Shown: positions 16,463-25,243, numbered from the stretch's first letter. The stretch is 34,503 nucleotides of DNA from Richelia sp. CSU_2_1 (GCA_012034575.1 JAAUPF010000063.1:1-34503); one strand, 5' to 3'. Numbers and translations: made by a program. Notes: generated by a model from the sequence alone, not told the origin.

Positions 16463-16696
16463 ATGATATCAACACCAAAGTCCGTTCCCGAACTCCTTCG
16501 AGAAGAAATTCCCAACGCGCCCGAGGACAGAAAACCCGTCCGCGTGCTGTTGTGCGGCACGCCCAAAGGCGTTAACTGGATTGTAGACATCCTGCAAATC
16601 TTAGGTTTTGCCAAGATTGAGGAATGGAGTCCGCCTCTACCATCACCGATTAGCGGTCAAATCATGCGAATTTTGACCCGCTATTTTGCCGAATAG
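16463..16696 (+). CDS. Small conserved cyanobacterial protein, 77 aa
   Basis: The frame is open from 16415, but ATG 16463 has AGGAG about 8 nt upstream, so it is the better start (MISTPKSVPELLREEIPN). The core RVLLCGTPKGVNWIVDILQILGFAKIEEWSPPLP and the tail MRILTRYF match a small conserved family that recurs beside repeats in cyanobacterial genomes. The role is unknown. No membrane segment or catalytic motif is seen. Confidence 0.78.
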   Translation: MISTPKSVPELLREEIPNAPEDRKPVRVLLCGTPKGVNWIVDILQILGFAKIEEWSPPLPSPISGQIMRILTRYFAE

Positions 16697-16836
16697 AAAT
16701 CGATCGCGGCGGCCGTCATCTCGGCTGTCGCTTTAGAGCTTTTAATTGTTATCATATAAATGGCAAATTATTCTAGACTTTGCCTGTTTTGAAATGGGAA
16801 TTGATTTGCCAGAAAAGCATCAATTTGAGGATAAAA

Positions 16837-17441
16837 ATGATGACACAACTTCAAACATCTCGCGCCATTACCATCAATATTCCACCCGCACTAACACTCA
16901 CCGTTAGCCACGAACAGTTTGTAGAATTGGCGATCGCAACCGGGAGTTACAATTAGAAAGAACAGCAACAGGAGAATTAATCGTGAATCCACCAACAGGC
17001 GGCGAAACAGGATATAGAAATCTGGATATAGAAGGACAACTCTGGCTGTGGAATCAGAGAACTAGACTCGGTAAAGCATTTAATTCTTCTACTGGTTTTC
17101 ACTTACCCAACGGGGCAGATCGATCTCCTGATGCGTCTTGGGTATGTCAAGAAAGGTGGGACGCACTCACCCCAGAACAAAAAGAAAGCTTTATTCCATT
17201 ATGTCCCGATTTTGTGGTAGAACTTCGTTCTAAAAGTGACAATATGGAACCCCTGCGAGTCAAGATGAGAGAATATATGAACAATGGCGCTCGTTTGGGT
17301 TGGCTGATAGACCGGAAAAATCGAAAAGTGGAGATTTATCGGCAAAATCGGGAAGTAGAAGTGTTGGACAATCCTGCAACTTTGTCAGGAGAAGATGTGT
17401 TGCCTGGATTTATTTTGAATTTAACAGAAGTTTGGGGATAA
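16837..17441 (+). pseudogene. Uma2-family (DUF820) nuclease-like protein, frameshifted near the N-terminus
   Basis: The gene starts at ATG 16837 with GAGGA 5 nt upstream and reads MMTQLQTSRAITINIPPALT then TVSHEQFVELAIA. At about 16938 (GCGATCGCAACCGGGAG) the frame breaks and hits TAG. Adding one base (GCAAACC) gives the family-like ANRELQLERTATGELIVNPP and joins the open frame that runs to 17441. The rest has the Uma2 PD-(D/E)xK-like layout: LNPPTGG region, SPDASWVCQERW, PLCPDFVVELRSKSD, GARLGWLIDRKNRKVEIY and LPGFILNLTEVW. The family is very abundant in cyanobacteria and of uncertain role (putative nuclease). It is either a decaying copy or carries a one-base sequencing error. Confidence 0.85.
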
Positions 17442-17490
17442 AGATCGATCGCCCTTAATATTATAGCTGAACAGATTTATGAAATCGGGC

Positions 17491-17552
17491 AGAAACCGGG
17501 TTTTTAGCAAAATCCCCGTCGCAGCCTTAATCCTGAGAAAAACCCGGTTTCT
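17491..17552. terminator. Strong 15-bp hairpin between convergent genes
   Basis: AGAAACCGGGTTTTT (17491-17505) and AAAAACCCGGTTTCT (17538-17552) pair perfectly over 15 bp around a 32-nt loop. The element lies between the Uma2 end (17441, plus) and the next gene's end (17594, minus) and carries a T-tract within each arm, so it can act as a bidirectional terminator. The same paired arms recur at 28617-28679, so it is also a dispersed repeat. Confidence 0.7.
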
Positions 17553-17593
17553 TTAGGCTCGATCGCCCGCCTTATAGTTAATTCCCTCTCCAA

Positions 17594-18016
17594 TCAGTCA
17601 TCCATAATAATAGAATAAGCCAATCTCAAAAGTTCCAACTCCGCAGGCGGCAATCTGCGACCTTCCGTAATCGCAATAAATTTTCCTTCTCGATCGGCCA
17701 CTTCTTCATGAGGCGTATCGACAGTGGGAAAATAAGCTAAATAAACCTCGATCGGACTTTCACCACTACCATCTACTGTAGCTTGAAATTCACGATCTAT
17801 CTTCAGCGCACCGCTCGATAAGCCCAATTGCTGTTCGACATCGGACAGAAACTGCGGGGGAACATCAACAGTTTGTTCTGTGCTAATTTTGCTAGCGGTA
17901 ACTTGCGAACCATCCGGCAAACCTCCAGGCTGACAAACAGTTCCATCCAAACGTAAAAACAGGGTGCGCCCGCTAAATTTGTGCTTGTGGTAAATAATTA
18001 ACCGAGAGTCTGACAT
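17594..18016 (-). CDS. Conserved hypothetical cyanobacterial protein, 140 aa
   Basis: The protein begins MSDSRLIIYHKHKFSGRTLF and contains LRLDGTVCQPGGLPDGS, VDVPPQFLSDVEQQLGL and a C-terminal stretch EGRRLPPAELELLRLAYSIIM. It is compact and soluble, with no motif that I can assign to a known activity. It is convergent with the Uma2 gene. The ATG at 18016 is not preceded by a strong ribosome site. I do not recognise the family. Confidence 0.75.
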   Translation of the reverse strand: MSDSRLIIYHKHKFSGRTLFLRLDGTVCQPGGLPDGSQVTASKISTEQTVDVPPQFLSDVEQQLGLSSGALKIDREFQATVDGSGESPIEVYLAYFPTVDTPHEEVADREGKFIAITEGRRLPPAELELLRLAYSIIMDD

Positions 18017-18224
18017 GATGTTGCGTAAAATTTTGACTTATATTTTATCATTGTCAGTTCGTCCCAATATCTAAATAATTGCGATCGATCCCAACCCACA
18101 GCCAGCAAAAAATTAACTATTTCGATAAATAATGGCTGGAAATTATATCACACATTATCGACGATAGATTCTTAAAAAAATCATTTCTTAAAAAAATCGC
18201 CCAGACAGTGTAGAAACCTAAAAA

Positions 18225-18266
18225 CATCCGCGTTAATCCGCGTTAATCTGCCTGCATCTGCGGTTG
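18225..18266. repeat. Dispersed repeat 'AACCGCAGAT...AACGCGGAT', copy 2 (inverted)
   Basis: On the minus strand this reads GCAACCGCAGATGCAGGCAG followed by ATTAACGCGGATTAACGCGG. It is a divergent copy of the repeats at 15163 and 32982. It ends just before the stop of the epimerase gene at 18275. The rest of the gap 18017-18274 shows nothing else definite. Confidence 0.65.
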
Positions 18267-18274
18267 CAAAACAC

Positions 18275-19339
18275 CTACAAAATCGAACTCAAAACCCCCT
18301 CATTAGCAGCAATCCAATCATAAATATCCCGCAAAGCAGCCTCCGGTCCGATCGCAGGCCGCCATCCCGTTTTTTCCATCACCCGAGAAGCATCGGTAAT
18401 AAAAATCGGAATATCCCCCGATCTTTCCTCCAACACAGGATGAATAGGAATTGATTTACCCGAAATTTCCCTGCACAAATCAGTTGCTTCCAGCAAAGAA
18501 AGACTGTTGTTCAAACCGCCACCCACATTAAAAACTTCGCCATCAAATTCAGCAAAATGTTCCAACTGATAATTAACTAACCTCAGCAAATCTTCAACGT
18601 GCAATAAATCCCTAACTTGCTTCCCGCTACCGCCAAAACCGATATAACTCAGCGACCTTTGAAAATAGTGCGCCGCCACCCACAAACCGTAAACTCCCTG
18701 ATCGACTTTACCCATTTGCCAAGCACCGGTAATCAAGCCGCAGCGGTTGATAATTGCGGGCAAATTGTAGGCTTCTCTGTATTCTTCAATCAGCAATTCC
18801 GAAGCTAATTTAGTTGCGCCGTAAAGCGATCGAGCTCCTTTGAGAGGGAAGTTTTCAGAAACTCCTAATTCCGATATTCCCGGTAAATATTGTTCGGGGG
18901 CGATCGCAAATCTCTGCGGCAATTCTAACAGTTTAACAGATTTGACAGCGGCGATCGGATAAACCCGACTCGTAGACAAAAACAACAAACTCGCACCAGT
19001 TTGTCTCGCCAATTCCAAAACATTGACAGTTCCCAGCAAATTAGTTTGCAAAACGTATTGAGGCGAACTAAAACCGGCCAAAACAGAAGGTTCCGCAGCG
19101 CAATCGATAATGCAATCAGCATTCAAAGCCACCGGATCTAAATCTGCCGCCGTGCGAATATCCCCGTAAACAAACTGAATGCCGGCATTCTTCAGGCGCG
19201 AAAGATTCAATTCCGAACCCCGGCGGCGCAGGTTATCCAAACAAATGATTTGCCATTGCGGGTGCAGTTGCTTCAAGCCAATTGCCAAACAACTGCCAAT
19301 AAAACCCGCACCGCCAATAATTAAAATTCTCTCAGGCAT
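18275..19339 (-). CDS. NAD-dependent epimerase/dehydratase (extended SDR), CDP-paratose 2-epimerase-like
   Basis: This protein of about 354 aa has the nucleotide-binding motif GGAGFIGS near the N-terminus, CLDNLRRRGSELNLSRL, GDIR, a catalytic Ser in LFLSTSRVYP and the YGATK pair (Tyr/Lys of SDRs). The phrase 'DNLrRrGSelNl.rL' and the later RCGLITGAWQMGKVDQGV are typical of CDP-tyvelose/paratose 2-epimerase-like enzymes acting on nucleotide sugars for surface polysaccharide. The exact substrate is not certain. ATG 19339 is chosen over a TTG one codon upstream. It is a single gene, divergent from ndhD, with a weak ribosome site. Confidence 0.88.
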   Translation of the reverse strand: MPERILIIGGAGFIGSCLAIGLKQLHPQWQIICLDNLRRRGSELNLSRLKNAGIQFVYGDIRTAADLDPVALNADCIIDCAAEPSVLAGFSSPQYVLQTNLLGTVNVLELARQTGASLLFLSTSRVYPIAAVKSVKLLELPQRFAIAPEQYLPGISELGVSENFPLKGARSLYGATKLASELLIEEYREAYNLPAIINRCGLITGAWQMGKVDQGVYGLWVAAHYFQRSLSYIGFGGSGKQVRDLLHVEDLLRLVNYQLEHFAEFDGEVFNVGGGLNNSLSLLEATDLCREISGKSIPIHPVLEERSGDIPIFITDASRVMEKTGWRPAIGPEAALRDIYDWIAANEGVLSSIL

Positions 19340-19631
19340 CAACCAAACTTTTTGCTAAATCACAATTGAGATCGAGTTTAGATCTTTTTGAGTTCGATCG
19401 CGCGCCGCCCGCGTCTCAGTCCACTTTTGCGGTGTCAAACTACGGGAATCCGTCCCAGACAGATAGCACTGCGCACCTCAGGTAAATTTTCTCTCAGCTA
19501 TTGACTTTTGCAACATTTTGCGATCGACTGCCCAGAGTTTATAAAAAAAAATTTAATTCATAAATCTTAAGTTTTCATAAACTTTAGTAGTACAATTCTA
19601 AATAACTCAAGCATAAGAATGTTTCCTTATC

Positions 19632-21368
19632 ATGATGGCGGATCAATTTCCCTGGCTGACCGCAATTGTGCTGCTCCCCCTAGCAGCATCCCTGGCAATC
19701 CCGTTTATGCCGGACAAAGACGGCAAAACCATCCGGTGGTACGCCTTGGGCGTAGCTATTGCAGATTTTGTTTTAATGTGTTGGGTGTTTTGGACGCACT
19801 ACGACCCCAGCATCTCCACCTTCCAGATGGTAGAGCAGTACAGTTGGATACCTCAATTAGGCATCAAGTGGTCTGTTTCCGTTGACGGACTCTCACTACC
19901 GCTGGTACTTTTGGCAGGTTTAGTAACAACTCTGGCGATTTTTGCAGCGTGGCAAGTCGATCGCAAGCCCCGCCTCTTCTACTTCCTGATGCTGTTGATG
20001 TACTCAGCACAGATAGGAGTTTTCATTGCCCAAGACTTGATGCTGTTCTTCATCGTCTGGGAACTAGAACTAATTCCGGTTTACCTGCTAATTTCCATCT
20101 GGGGCGGACAAAACCGTCGCTACGCAGCTACAAAATTCATAATTTATACCGCAGCCGCTTCAGTCTTCATTTTAATAGCAGCCCTGGCAATGGGATTCTA
20201 CGGCGGAGGCAATCTCACCTTCGACATTGCAGAACTCGGACTCAAAGACTATCCCTTAAATTTAGAACTGCTACTTTACGCGGGATTGCTGATTGCCTTC
20301 GGCCTCAAACTGGCGGTTTTCCCCCTGCACACATGGCTGCCTGACGCCCACGGCGAAGCATCTTCTCCCGTATCGATGATTCTGGCAGGGGTGCTGTTAA
20401 AAATGGGGGGCTACGGACTGATCCGCCTGAATTTGGAACTTCTGCCCAACGCCCACGTTTACTTTGCACCGATTTTAGCCATACTCGGTGTCATCAATAT
20501 CATCTACGGCGCTTTGAACTCCTTCGGCGAGTCCAACATGAAGCGCCGATTAGCATATTCCTCGGTTTCTCACATGGGATTCGTGCTGTTGGGCATTGCC
20601 TCCTTCACAGATTTGGGAGTCAATGGAGCTCTGCTGCAAATGATTTCCCACGGTTTAATCGCCTCAGTTTTGTTCTTCCTCGCCGGCGTAACTTACGATC
20701 GCACCCATACCATGTCAATGGACGAAATGGGCGATATCGGCAAAGTCATGCCCAAAGTATTCGCTTTATTTACTGCCGGTGCGATGGCATCCATAGCACT
20801 TCCCGGTATGAGCGGTTTTGCGAGCGAACTCTCGATTTTCGTCGGTTTGGCAACTAGCGATACCTACAGCGCGTCTTTCCGTGCGGTAACAATTTTCCTC
20901 GCCGCGGTGGGACTGATTTTGACACCGATTTATATGCTGTCGATGCTGCGCGAAATGTTTTACAACAAGGGCGTCGCGCCGACTTGCGATATTAACGGCG
21001 TCCCAGTGCAAAACTCCGGTGGTAAGGGACTTCTCGAAGAAGCAGTTTGTTTCGGTAACAGTTGCGTTTTGCCTTCCGAAGCAGTGTTTGTAGATGCCCA
21101 GCCCCGAGAAGTCGCGATCGCATTTTGCTTTTTAATCCCGATTCTCGGCATTGGATTTTATCCCAAGCTGGCGACGCAGATGTATGACGTGAAAACTGTT
21201 GCAGTAAACGCAGAAGTCCGCCAATCTTACATCCAAATCGCCGAACAAAATCCTCAGATTTACGCTAAAGGATTCTTGCTTCCTAAAGTTGCGCGGGTGC
21301 AAAAAGCACCAACTTTGGGCAAAATTGCTGAATCTGAATCAGTTCCAGTTTTGGGAATTGTCAAATAG
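19632..21368 (+). CDS. ndhD: NAD(P)H-quinone oxidoreductase subunit 4 (NdhD)
   Basis: This is a 578-aa membrane protein of the NuoM/NdhD family, the proton-pumping antiporter-like subunit of thylakoid NDH-1. It has about 14 predicted helices and the conserved segments [17 protein letters not shown] (helix 5 Glu), [20 protein letters not shown] (key Lys and the HTWLPDAH motif), [14 protein letters not shown] and [16 protein letters not shown]. It is longer than the usual 500-530 aa because of an insert before the last helix ([19 protein letters not shown]) and a hydrophilic C-terminal tail of about 55 aa. Whether it belongs to the NDH-1L or NDH-1M type of complex (D1 or D2) cannot be fixed here. 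The start is the first of two ATGs, and the ribosome site is poor. A TACAAT word at 19591 could be the -10. It is monocistronic with a good terminator. Confidence 0.97.
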   Translation: MMADQFPWLTAIVLLPLAASLAIPFMPDKDGKTIRWYALGVAIADFVLMCWVFWTHYDPSISTFQMVEQYSWIPQLGIKWSVSVDGLSLPLVLLAGLVTTLAIFAAWQVDRKPRLFYFLMLLMYSAQIGVFIAQDLMLFFIVWELELIPVYLLISIWGGQNRRYAATKFIIYTAAASVFILIAALAMGFYGGGNLTFDIAELGLKDYPLNLELLLYAGLLIAFGLKLAVFPLHTWLPDAHGEASSPVSMILAGVLLKMGGYGLIRLNLELLPNAHVYFAPILAILGVINIIYGALNSFGESNMKRRLAYSSVSHMGFVLLGIASFTDLGVNGALLQMISHGLIASVLFFLAGVTYDRTHTMSMDEMGDIGKVMPKVFALFTAGAMASIALPGMSGFASELSIFVGLATSDTYSASFRAVTIFLAAVGLILTPIYMLSMLREMFYNKGVAPTCDINGVPVQNSGGKGLLEEAVCFGNSCVLPSEAVFVDAQPREVAIAFCFLIPILGIGFYPKLATQMYDVKTVAVNAEVRQSYIQIAEQNPQIYAKGFLLPKVARVQKAPTLGKIAESESVPVLGIVK

Positions 21369-21400
21369 CTTTAGCAATCTCTCATTGTTTTAATAATTCT

Positions 21401-21431
21401 TCGATCGCTCTTTTAAGGGCGATCGATTTTT
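21401..21431 (+). terminator. Intrinsic terminator of ndhD
   Basis: TCGATCGCTC (21401-21410) pairs with GGGCGATCGA (21417-21426) with one G-U pair, loop TTTTAA, followed by TTTTT at 21427-21431. It begins 33 nt after the ndhD stop. Confidence 0.85.
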
Positions 21432-21468
21432 GTAATAAGGCTCAGACCCCAAACTGAAGCTCGTGGGG

Positions 21469-21640
21469 TTGACATTCTCCCCGCCGTAGAACGACGGGGA
21501 TTCCAAGAATCACTTCTTGGGATTCCTCTTTCTACGACCCGACTTACTTGAAGGAGTTTCCCCACTCAAGCAGAGATCGATGTCTCCAGAGGCGTTTGAG
21601 GTTCCCGTGTGCCCCACGGTACGCAATCCAAGTTCTAATA
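21469..21640 (-). ncRNA. Candidate omega-RNA (reRNA) of TnpB, limits approximate
   Basis: In known TnpB systems the guide RNA scaffold is made from the 3' part of tnpB and the right end of the element, and the guide is the flanking DNA just beyond it. Here that scaffold would cover the tnpB 3' end and the two hairpins at 21478-21520; the guide would start at about 21468 and read CCCCACGAGCTTCAGTTTGG on the minus strand if the end is placed correctly. The 5' limit is a guess. Confidence 0.35.
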
Positions 21641-22715
21641 TGTTGCGAGCTGCGTTCCAATCTCTGTCTAAGACAAATCCGCAGTGCGGGCAAATATGCG
21701 TTCTTTGGCTTAGTGATTTCTTAGCGACTTTCCCACAATTAGAACAATTTTGGCTCGTATAGTGTGGTGCTACTGCAACGGTAGCTACGCCAAACACTTT
21801 GCCAAAATATTCAATCCAATTCCTAAAAGCTGTCCAAGCTGCGTCTGATATTGACTTGGATAGCTTTTTATTTTTTACCATATTTCGCACCGACAAGTCC
21901 TCGTAGGCTACCAAGTCGTTAGACTGGATTACGCACCTTGCTAATTTCACGGCAAAGTCTTTACGCCGCCTACTTACCTTGAGGTGTTTTCTACTTAATC
22001 GATTTCGCGCCTTTTCTCTATTTTTAGAGCCTTTTTTTGTTCGAGAAAGTCTGCGATTGAGCTTTTTAAGCGAGCGCTCTGACTTTCTTAAATGTCGTGG
22101 ATTTTCTACGGTATTTCCGTCAGAGTCGGTGTAGAAATGAGTTAAGCCCACGTCTAAACCGATAGTTTTTCCGGTTGGAGAGCGTTTTTCGTTTCGCTCG
22201 GCGTCAATACAAAATTGTGCGTAATATCCATCGGCGCGACGAACTAAACGAACTCTCTTGATTTGATTCAATTGGTAGAAATGCAGGTCGCGAGTTCCCC
22301 ACAGATTAAAGCTTCCGGCTTGGAAACCGTCGCTAAAGTTGATGGTTCTCCGGTCTTCTGAAAGCTTCCAACCGCAAGTTTTGTATTCAACAGAACCGTG
22401 AGTTGTATGTTTTTTGAAGCGCGGAAATCCTTTTTTCCCTGGTTTCGCCTTTTTGCAGTTGTCGTAGAACCGAGCAATTGATGACCAAGCTCTTTCAGCG
22501 GAAGCTTGTCTCGCCATTGAGTTGAGCTTGGCCGCGAAAGGAAACTCCTTGGCCAGTACCGCACAGTAGGCGCTTAAGTCGTAGCGACCCACGCCTTTTG
22601 TGTCCATCCAGTATCTGATGCAGCTATTACGAATAAAGCGAGCAGTACGAATGGCTTCGTCTAGCCGTTCGTACTGCTCGCTCGTTCCTTCTAGCTTGGC
22701 TTCAAATACTAACAT
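21510..22715 (-). CDS. tnpB: RNA-guided nuclease TnpB (IS200/IS605 OrfB)
   Basis: The 401-aa length is normal for TnpB. The RuvC-like catalytic acids are all present: D188 in IGLDVGLTHF, E272 in AYEDLSVRN and D352 in DRDWNAARN. The zinc ribbon is complete (C324, C327, C342, C345 in NCSNCG and ICPHCG). The N-terminal helical part (RYWMDTKGVGRYDLSAY) and the basic linker (RSLKKLNRRLSRTKKGSK) are as in the family. TnpB uses an omega-RNA to cut at a TAM-adjacent site and helps retain the element; activity in this strain is inferred. There is no tnpA beside it, so mobility would need a transposase in trans. Confidence 0.97.
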   Translation of the reverse strand: MLVFEAKLEGTSEQYERLDEAIRTARFIRNSCIRYWMDTKGVGRYDLSAYCAVLAKEFPFAAKLNSMARQASAERAWSSIARFYDNCKKAKPGKKGFPRFKKHTTHGSVEYKTCGWKLSEDRRTINFSDGFQAGSFNLWGTRDLHFYQLNQIKRVRLVRRADGYYAQFCIDAERNEKRSPTGKTIGLDVGLTHFYTDSDGNTVENPRHLRKSERSLKKLNRRLSRTKKGSKNREKARNRLSRKHLKVSRRRKDFAVKLARCVIQSNDLVAYEDLSVRNMVKNKKLSKSISDAAWTAFRNWIEYFGKVFGVATVAVAPHYTSQNCSNCGKVAKKSLSQRTHICPHCGFVLDRDWNAARNILELGLRTVGHTGTSNASGDIDLCLSGETPSSKSGRRKRNPKK

Positions 22716-22890
22716 TTACGCCACCGCGATCGATATAAAACACTATAGCATACTTCTCGGAAATTAAAGCCGTCCTAGAAGGACGGGGCTTTAGACCCAG
22801 TTTTTTGGTAAGTAACCCGAATTCGATCTTAAACGCTATGATAAAAATGTCGAAGCTGCGATCGATATATCTTTAACTAATAATTAAGCT

Positions 22891-23241
22891 ATGCAACTAG
22901 AAGAATACTTCAACTTTCTAGCACCTGATGACATTCGTTTGAAAGATTCGCGAATTGGAATTGAAACTATCCTGTACGAGTACATTTATAGAGCTCGCAC
23001 CCCAGAGGAGATTGCCAATATTTACACTTCACTGAGTCTCGAACAAGTTTATGCTACTATTCTGTATTATCTTCACAACAAAGAATCTGTTAGCAAGTAC
23101 ATCGCTGACTGGTTGGAATGGGGACGCAAAATGCGAGAGGAACAACAACGAAACCCATCGCCTGCTGTGCGGAAACTAATGCAGTTAAAGGCAGAAAGAG
23201 AAGGCCAAAAGGCGAAAAATGCTCAAATATCTCATGGATGA
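22891..23241 (+). CDS. DUF433-type antitoxin-like protein
   Basis: This 116-aa protein starts MQLEEYFNFLAPDDIRLKDSR, then RIGIETILYEYIYRARTPEEIANIYTSLSLEQVYATILYYLHNKE, the DUF433 helix-turn-helix pattern ('G.RI.ie.il...i..g.sPeeIa..yp.Lsle.VyaaiaYyl.n'). A basic tail (KAEREGQKAKNAQISHG) follows. DUF433 proteins are common antitoxin partners of PIN-like DUF5615 toxins. The downstream gene overlaps this one by 23 bases, so they are translated together. Confidence 0.88.
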   Translation: MQLEEYFNFLAPDDIRLKDSRIGIETILYEYIYRARTPEEIANIYTSLSLEQVYATILYYLHNKESVSKYIADWLEWGRKMREEQQRNPSPAVRKLMQLKAEREGQKAKNAQISHG

Positions 23242-23578
23242 AAATGTTAATCCAGTTTATATTAATCAACTGCGGCGGCGGGAATCAGATTTGATAATTC
23301 GGGCTGTGGGAGAACCTGATACTCCTGGCAAAGGTACGTTAGATCCAGAAATCCTAATCTGGTGTGAAGTGCATGATTTTGTACTGGTAACTAATAATCG
23401 CAGGTCAATGCCAGTACACTTGGTGGCTCACATTGCCCAAAATCGCCACATACCAGGTATTTTTATTTTAAACCCCGATATGGGTATTGGGGAGACACTT
23501 GACGAGTTGATGACGATCGCAGGAGGTTCTTTTGATGGTGAATATCAAGATCAAATTATTCACTTGCCAATTCCTTAA
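23219..23578 (+). CDS. DUF5615 PIN-like toxin
   Basis: This 119-aa protein begins MLKYLMDENVNPVYINQLRRR (first acidic residues D7, E8), followed by GTLDPEILIWCEVHDFVLVTNNRRSMPVHL, matching the DUF5615 PIN-like layout ('fLlDenv...l...L', 'D.eiL.wA...g.vlvT.D'). The usual final T.D is TNN here, so one metal position differs. It overlaps the DUF433 gene, giving a toxin-antitoxin pair; nuclease activity is inferred from the fold only. Confidence 0.85.
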   Translation: MLKYLMDENVNPVYINQLRRRESDLIIRAVGEPDTPGKGTLDPEILIWCEVHDFVLVTNNRRSMPVHLVAHIAQNRHIPGIFILNPDMGIGETLDELMTIAGGSFDGEYQDQIIHLPIP

Positions 23579-23633
23579 AAGATGTAGGTTGGGTTGAGGT
23601 ACGAACCCTCAGTTTTACAGCGCCCAACCTACT

Positions 23634-23696
23634 AACTGTCAACTGTCAACTGTCAACTCTCAACTGTCAACTGTCAACTGTCAACTATCAACTATT
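23634..23696. repeat. Heptamer array (AACTGTC)n, nine units, running into the cysH stop codon
   Basis: Nine heptamers in a row: mostly AACTGTC, with AACTCTC, AACTATC and a last AACTATT. The stop codon of cysH (CTA at 23692-23694 on the plus strand) lies inside the last unit. On the cysH strand the array reads GTTGACA repeated. This is a cyanobacterial STRR type of repeat. Confidence 0.92.
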
Positions 23697-24429
23697 TTTG
23701 AACTGCATTTCCCGCGTGCAAACCGCACTCTTTTTGAGTCGATTCTTCCCACCACCAACGGCCTTCGCGTTCGTGTTGGTTTGGCAATACCGCCCTGGTG
23801 CAAGGTTCGCAACCAATACTCACAAAACCCCGTTCGTGCAACTTGTTGTAAGGCACTTCTAAAGCGCGAATGTAGTCCCAAACTTCTGCCGAAGACCAAT
23901 TTGCCAAGGGATTAAACTTGATTAATTGATGGTCTTCTGTCGAGAATGCACCATCAAGTTCGATCGTCGGAATATGATTTCTGGTACTCGGACTTTGGTC
24001 TTTCCGCTGGCCGGTAATCCAAGCATCGAGGGTATTCAATTTGCGGCGCAGGGGTCGGACTTTTCGGACGCCGCAGCATTCTTTGTGGCCGTCTTGATAG
24101 AAACTGAACAATCCCTTTTCTTCTACTAAAGCTTGCACTTCTGCGGCATCGGGAAACATTACTTCTAATTTGATGCCGTAATGTTCTCTCACTCGATCCA
24201 GAAATTGATAAGTTTCCGAATGCAGTCGCCCGGTATCGAGGGTGAAAACTCGAAAATTTTTGGTAATTTTTGAAGCAAGATCTATTAACACGACATCTTC
24301 AGCCCCGCTGAAGGAAATGGCAATATTGTCAAAATTGTCTAGGGCAAATTTGAGAATTTCTCGGGGGGATTTCTGACTGTATTCTGCATCGAGGGCGGCA
24401 ATGTTCAAATCGGTACGAGTGGCGACCAT
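23692..24429 (-). CDS. cysH: Assimilatory adenylyl-/phosphoadenylyl-sulfate reductase (CysH)
   Basis: This 245-aa protein reduces activated sulfate to sulfite in sulfur assimilation. It has the PP-loop-like [12 protein letters not shown] (39-50), [13 protein letters not shown] (62-74), the cysteine pair CC at 118-119 (KECCGVRK), CEPC at 207-210 and the catalytic ECGLH with C235. The CC...CxxC set binds a [4Fe-4S] cluster in enzymes that prefer APS; PAPS-specific forms lack it, so this enzyme may use APS, although cyanobacterial annotation usually says PAPS. It is soluble and cytoplasmic, with thioredoxin as likely electron donor. The ATG at 24429 has no strong ribosome site. The stop lies within a heptamer array. 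Confidence 0.96.
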   Translation of the reverse strand: MVATRTDLNIAALDAEYSQKSPREILKFALDNFDNIAISFSGAEDVVLIDLASKITKNFRVFTLDTGRLHSETYQFLDRVREHYGIKLEVMFPDAAEVQALVEEKGLFSFYQDGHKECCGVRKVRPLRRKLNTLDAWITGQRKDQSPSTRNHIPTIELDGAFSTEDHQLIKFNPLANWSSAEVWDYIRALEVPYNKLHERGFVSIGCEPCTRAVLPNQHEREGRWWWEESTQKECGLHAGNAVQK

Positions 24430-24700
24430 GTTTTTACTTGTTCAGTGTTCTCTGCTTGTTACCTGGAATTTTAGCCGATTTAAGACACCCGTTCGCTAAT
24501 AAATTTTACGGCTCTTTTACTTTGGGAAGGGGCGATCGATCGAACGCTCGAACTGCCAGACAGACAGCCAGCACCACCTATCCTGCCGCTCGATCGGACT
24601 ACTTAATATATTTTAGCAAAAGGGCGATCGGGCTTTAATGTCAAGTTCGGTCAACTCATCGAGGGCGATCGGGCAGTAGCAGCAGAGGTATGCCCCAAAA

Positions 24701-24742
24701 AATTCCCAATTCCCAATTACCAATTACCAATTACCAATTCCC
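24701..24742. repeat. Heptamer array (AATTCCC/AATTACC), six units
   Basis: Six heptamers in the order CCC, CCC, ACC, ACC, ACC, CCC after AATT. It is a second heptamer sequence family, different from AACTGTC, lying downstream of ndk. Confidence 0.88.
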
Positions 24743-24761
24743 ATATTTTATTTATATTTTA

Positions 24762-24783
24762 CTCCCGATCGGGCGATCGGGAG
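24762..24783. terminator. Near-perfect palindrome downstream of ndk
   Basis: CTCCCGATCG and CGATCGGGAG are complementary around GG, a stem of 9-10 bp starting 11 nt past the ndk stop on the minus strand. The sequence after it on that strand is TAAAATATAAAT, not a strong U-tract, so terminator function is likely but not certain. Confidence 0.55.
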
Positions 24784-24793
24784 AATACCAAAA

Positions 24794-25243
24794 CTACTCA
24801 ACAATCCAAGGAGTTAAACTCGGCTCCCAAGCGCTCAATTCTTGCTCTTTGAACCACAGGCTGATTTCCCCGCGCGCAGTTTCAATAGCATCGGAACCGT
24901 GAATGATATTGCGGCCGACATTCACGGCAAAATCGCCTCGAATTGTTCCCGGTTCTGCATTCAGAGGATTTGTCGCCCCAATTATTTTCCGTGCCGAAGC
25001 TACGACGCCCTCGCCTTCCCACACCATCGCTACCACGGGGCCAGAAGTAATAAAGTTTACCAGTCCCGGAAAGAACGGTTTCTCTTTGTGGACATCGTAA
25101 TGCTTTTCTGCCAGTTCGCGGCTTGCCGTCATCAGCTTCATGCCAACTAACTTAAAGCCCTTGGCTTCAAAACGGCCGATAATTTCCCCAACGAGTCCCC
25201 GCTGTACGCCGTCGGGCTTAATCGCTAAAAAAGTGCGTTCCAA
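24794..25243 (-). CDS. ndk: Nucleoside diphosphate kinase
   Basis: This 149-aa protein exchanges gamma-phosphates between NTPs and NDPs. It opens [20 protein letters not shown] and has the active-site His H115 in [22 protein letters not shown]9, R86-like and R103-like nucleotide contacts are in the usual places. The start codon is TTG (25243), chosen because TAGGAG lies about 9 nt upstream and the protein begins exactly where the family begins. Length is normal. It is a single gene; the upstream gap is 309 bases. Confidence 0.97.
   Translation of the reverse strand: MERTFLAIKPDGVQRGLVGEIIGRFEAKGFKLVGMKLMTASRELAEKHYDVHKEKPFFPGLVNFITSGPVVAMVWEGEGVVASARKIIGATNPLNAEPGTIRGDFAVNVGRNIIHGSDAIETARGEISLWFKEQELSAWEPSLTPWIVE

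Larger units (their letters stand above)
21469..22800 (-). mobile_element. IS200/IS605-family element carrying only tnpB (IS1341 style)
   Basis: The element holds a single intact tnpB and no tnpA. The end next to the tnpB 3' side has hairpins CCCCG.CGT/ACG.CGGGG (about 21478-21500) and CCAAGAA/TTCTTGG (21503-21520), and on the tnpB strand ends with ...GGGGAGAATGTCAA, a common right-end form in this family. The end upstream of tnpB has a hairpin around 22766-22792 (AAAGCCGTCCT/AGGACGGGGCTTT). Exact ends are uncertain: just outside the putative right end a further palindrome CCCCA...TGGGG (21448-21469) might still belong to the element. Inserted between ndhD and the DUF433 operon. Confidence 0.8.
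24430..24793. other. Intergenic region, 364 bases, with a heptamer array and a palindrome
   Basis: No gene is seen. The part next to cysH should hold its promoter, but no convincing boxes were found. CGATCG words are dense around 24534-24680. The array at 24701 and the palindrome at 24762 are listed separately. Confidence 0.6.

Noticed and set aside
19619..19885. Alternative frame starting just upstream of ndhD
   Set aside because: It overlaps ndhD in another frame, lacks any family pattern and is a shadow of the real gene.
23634..23696. Short regular repeats resembling a CRISPR array
   Set aside because: Units are 7 bp with no spacers; no cas genes are in the window.
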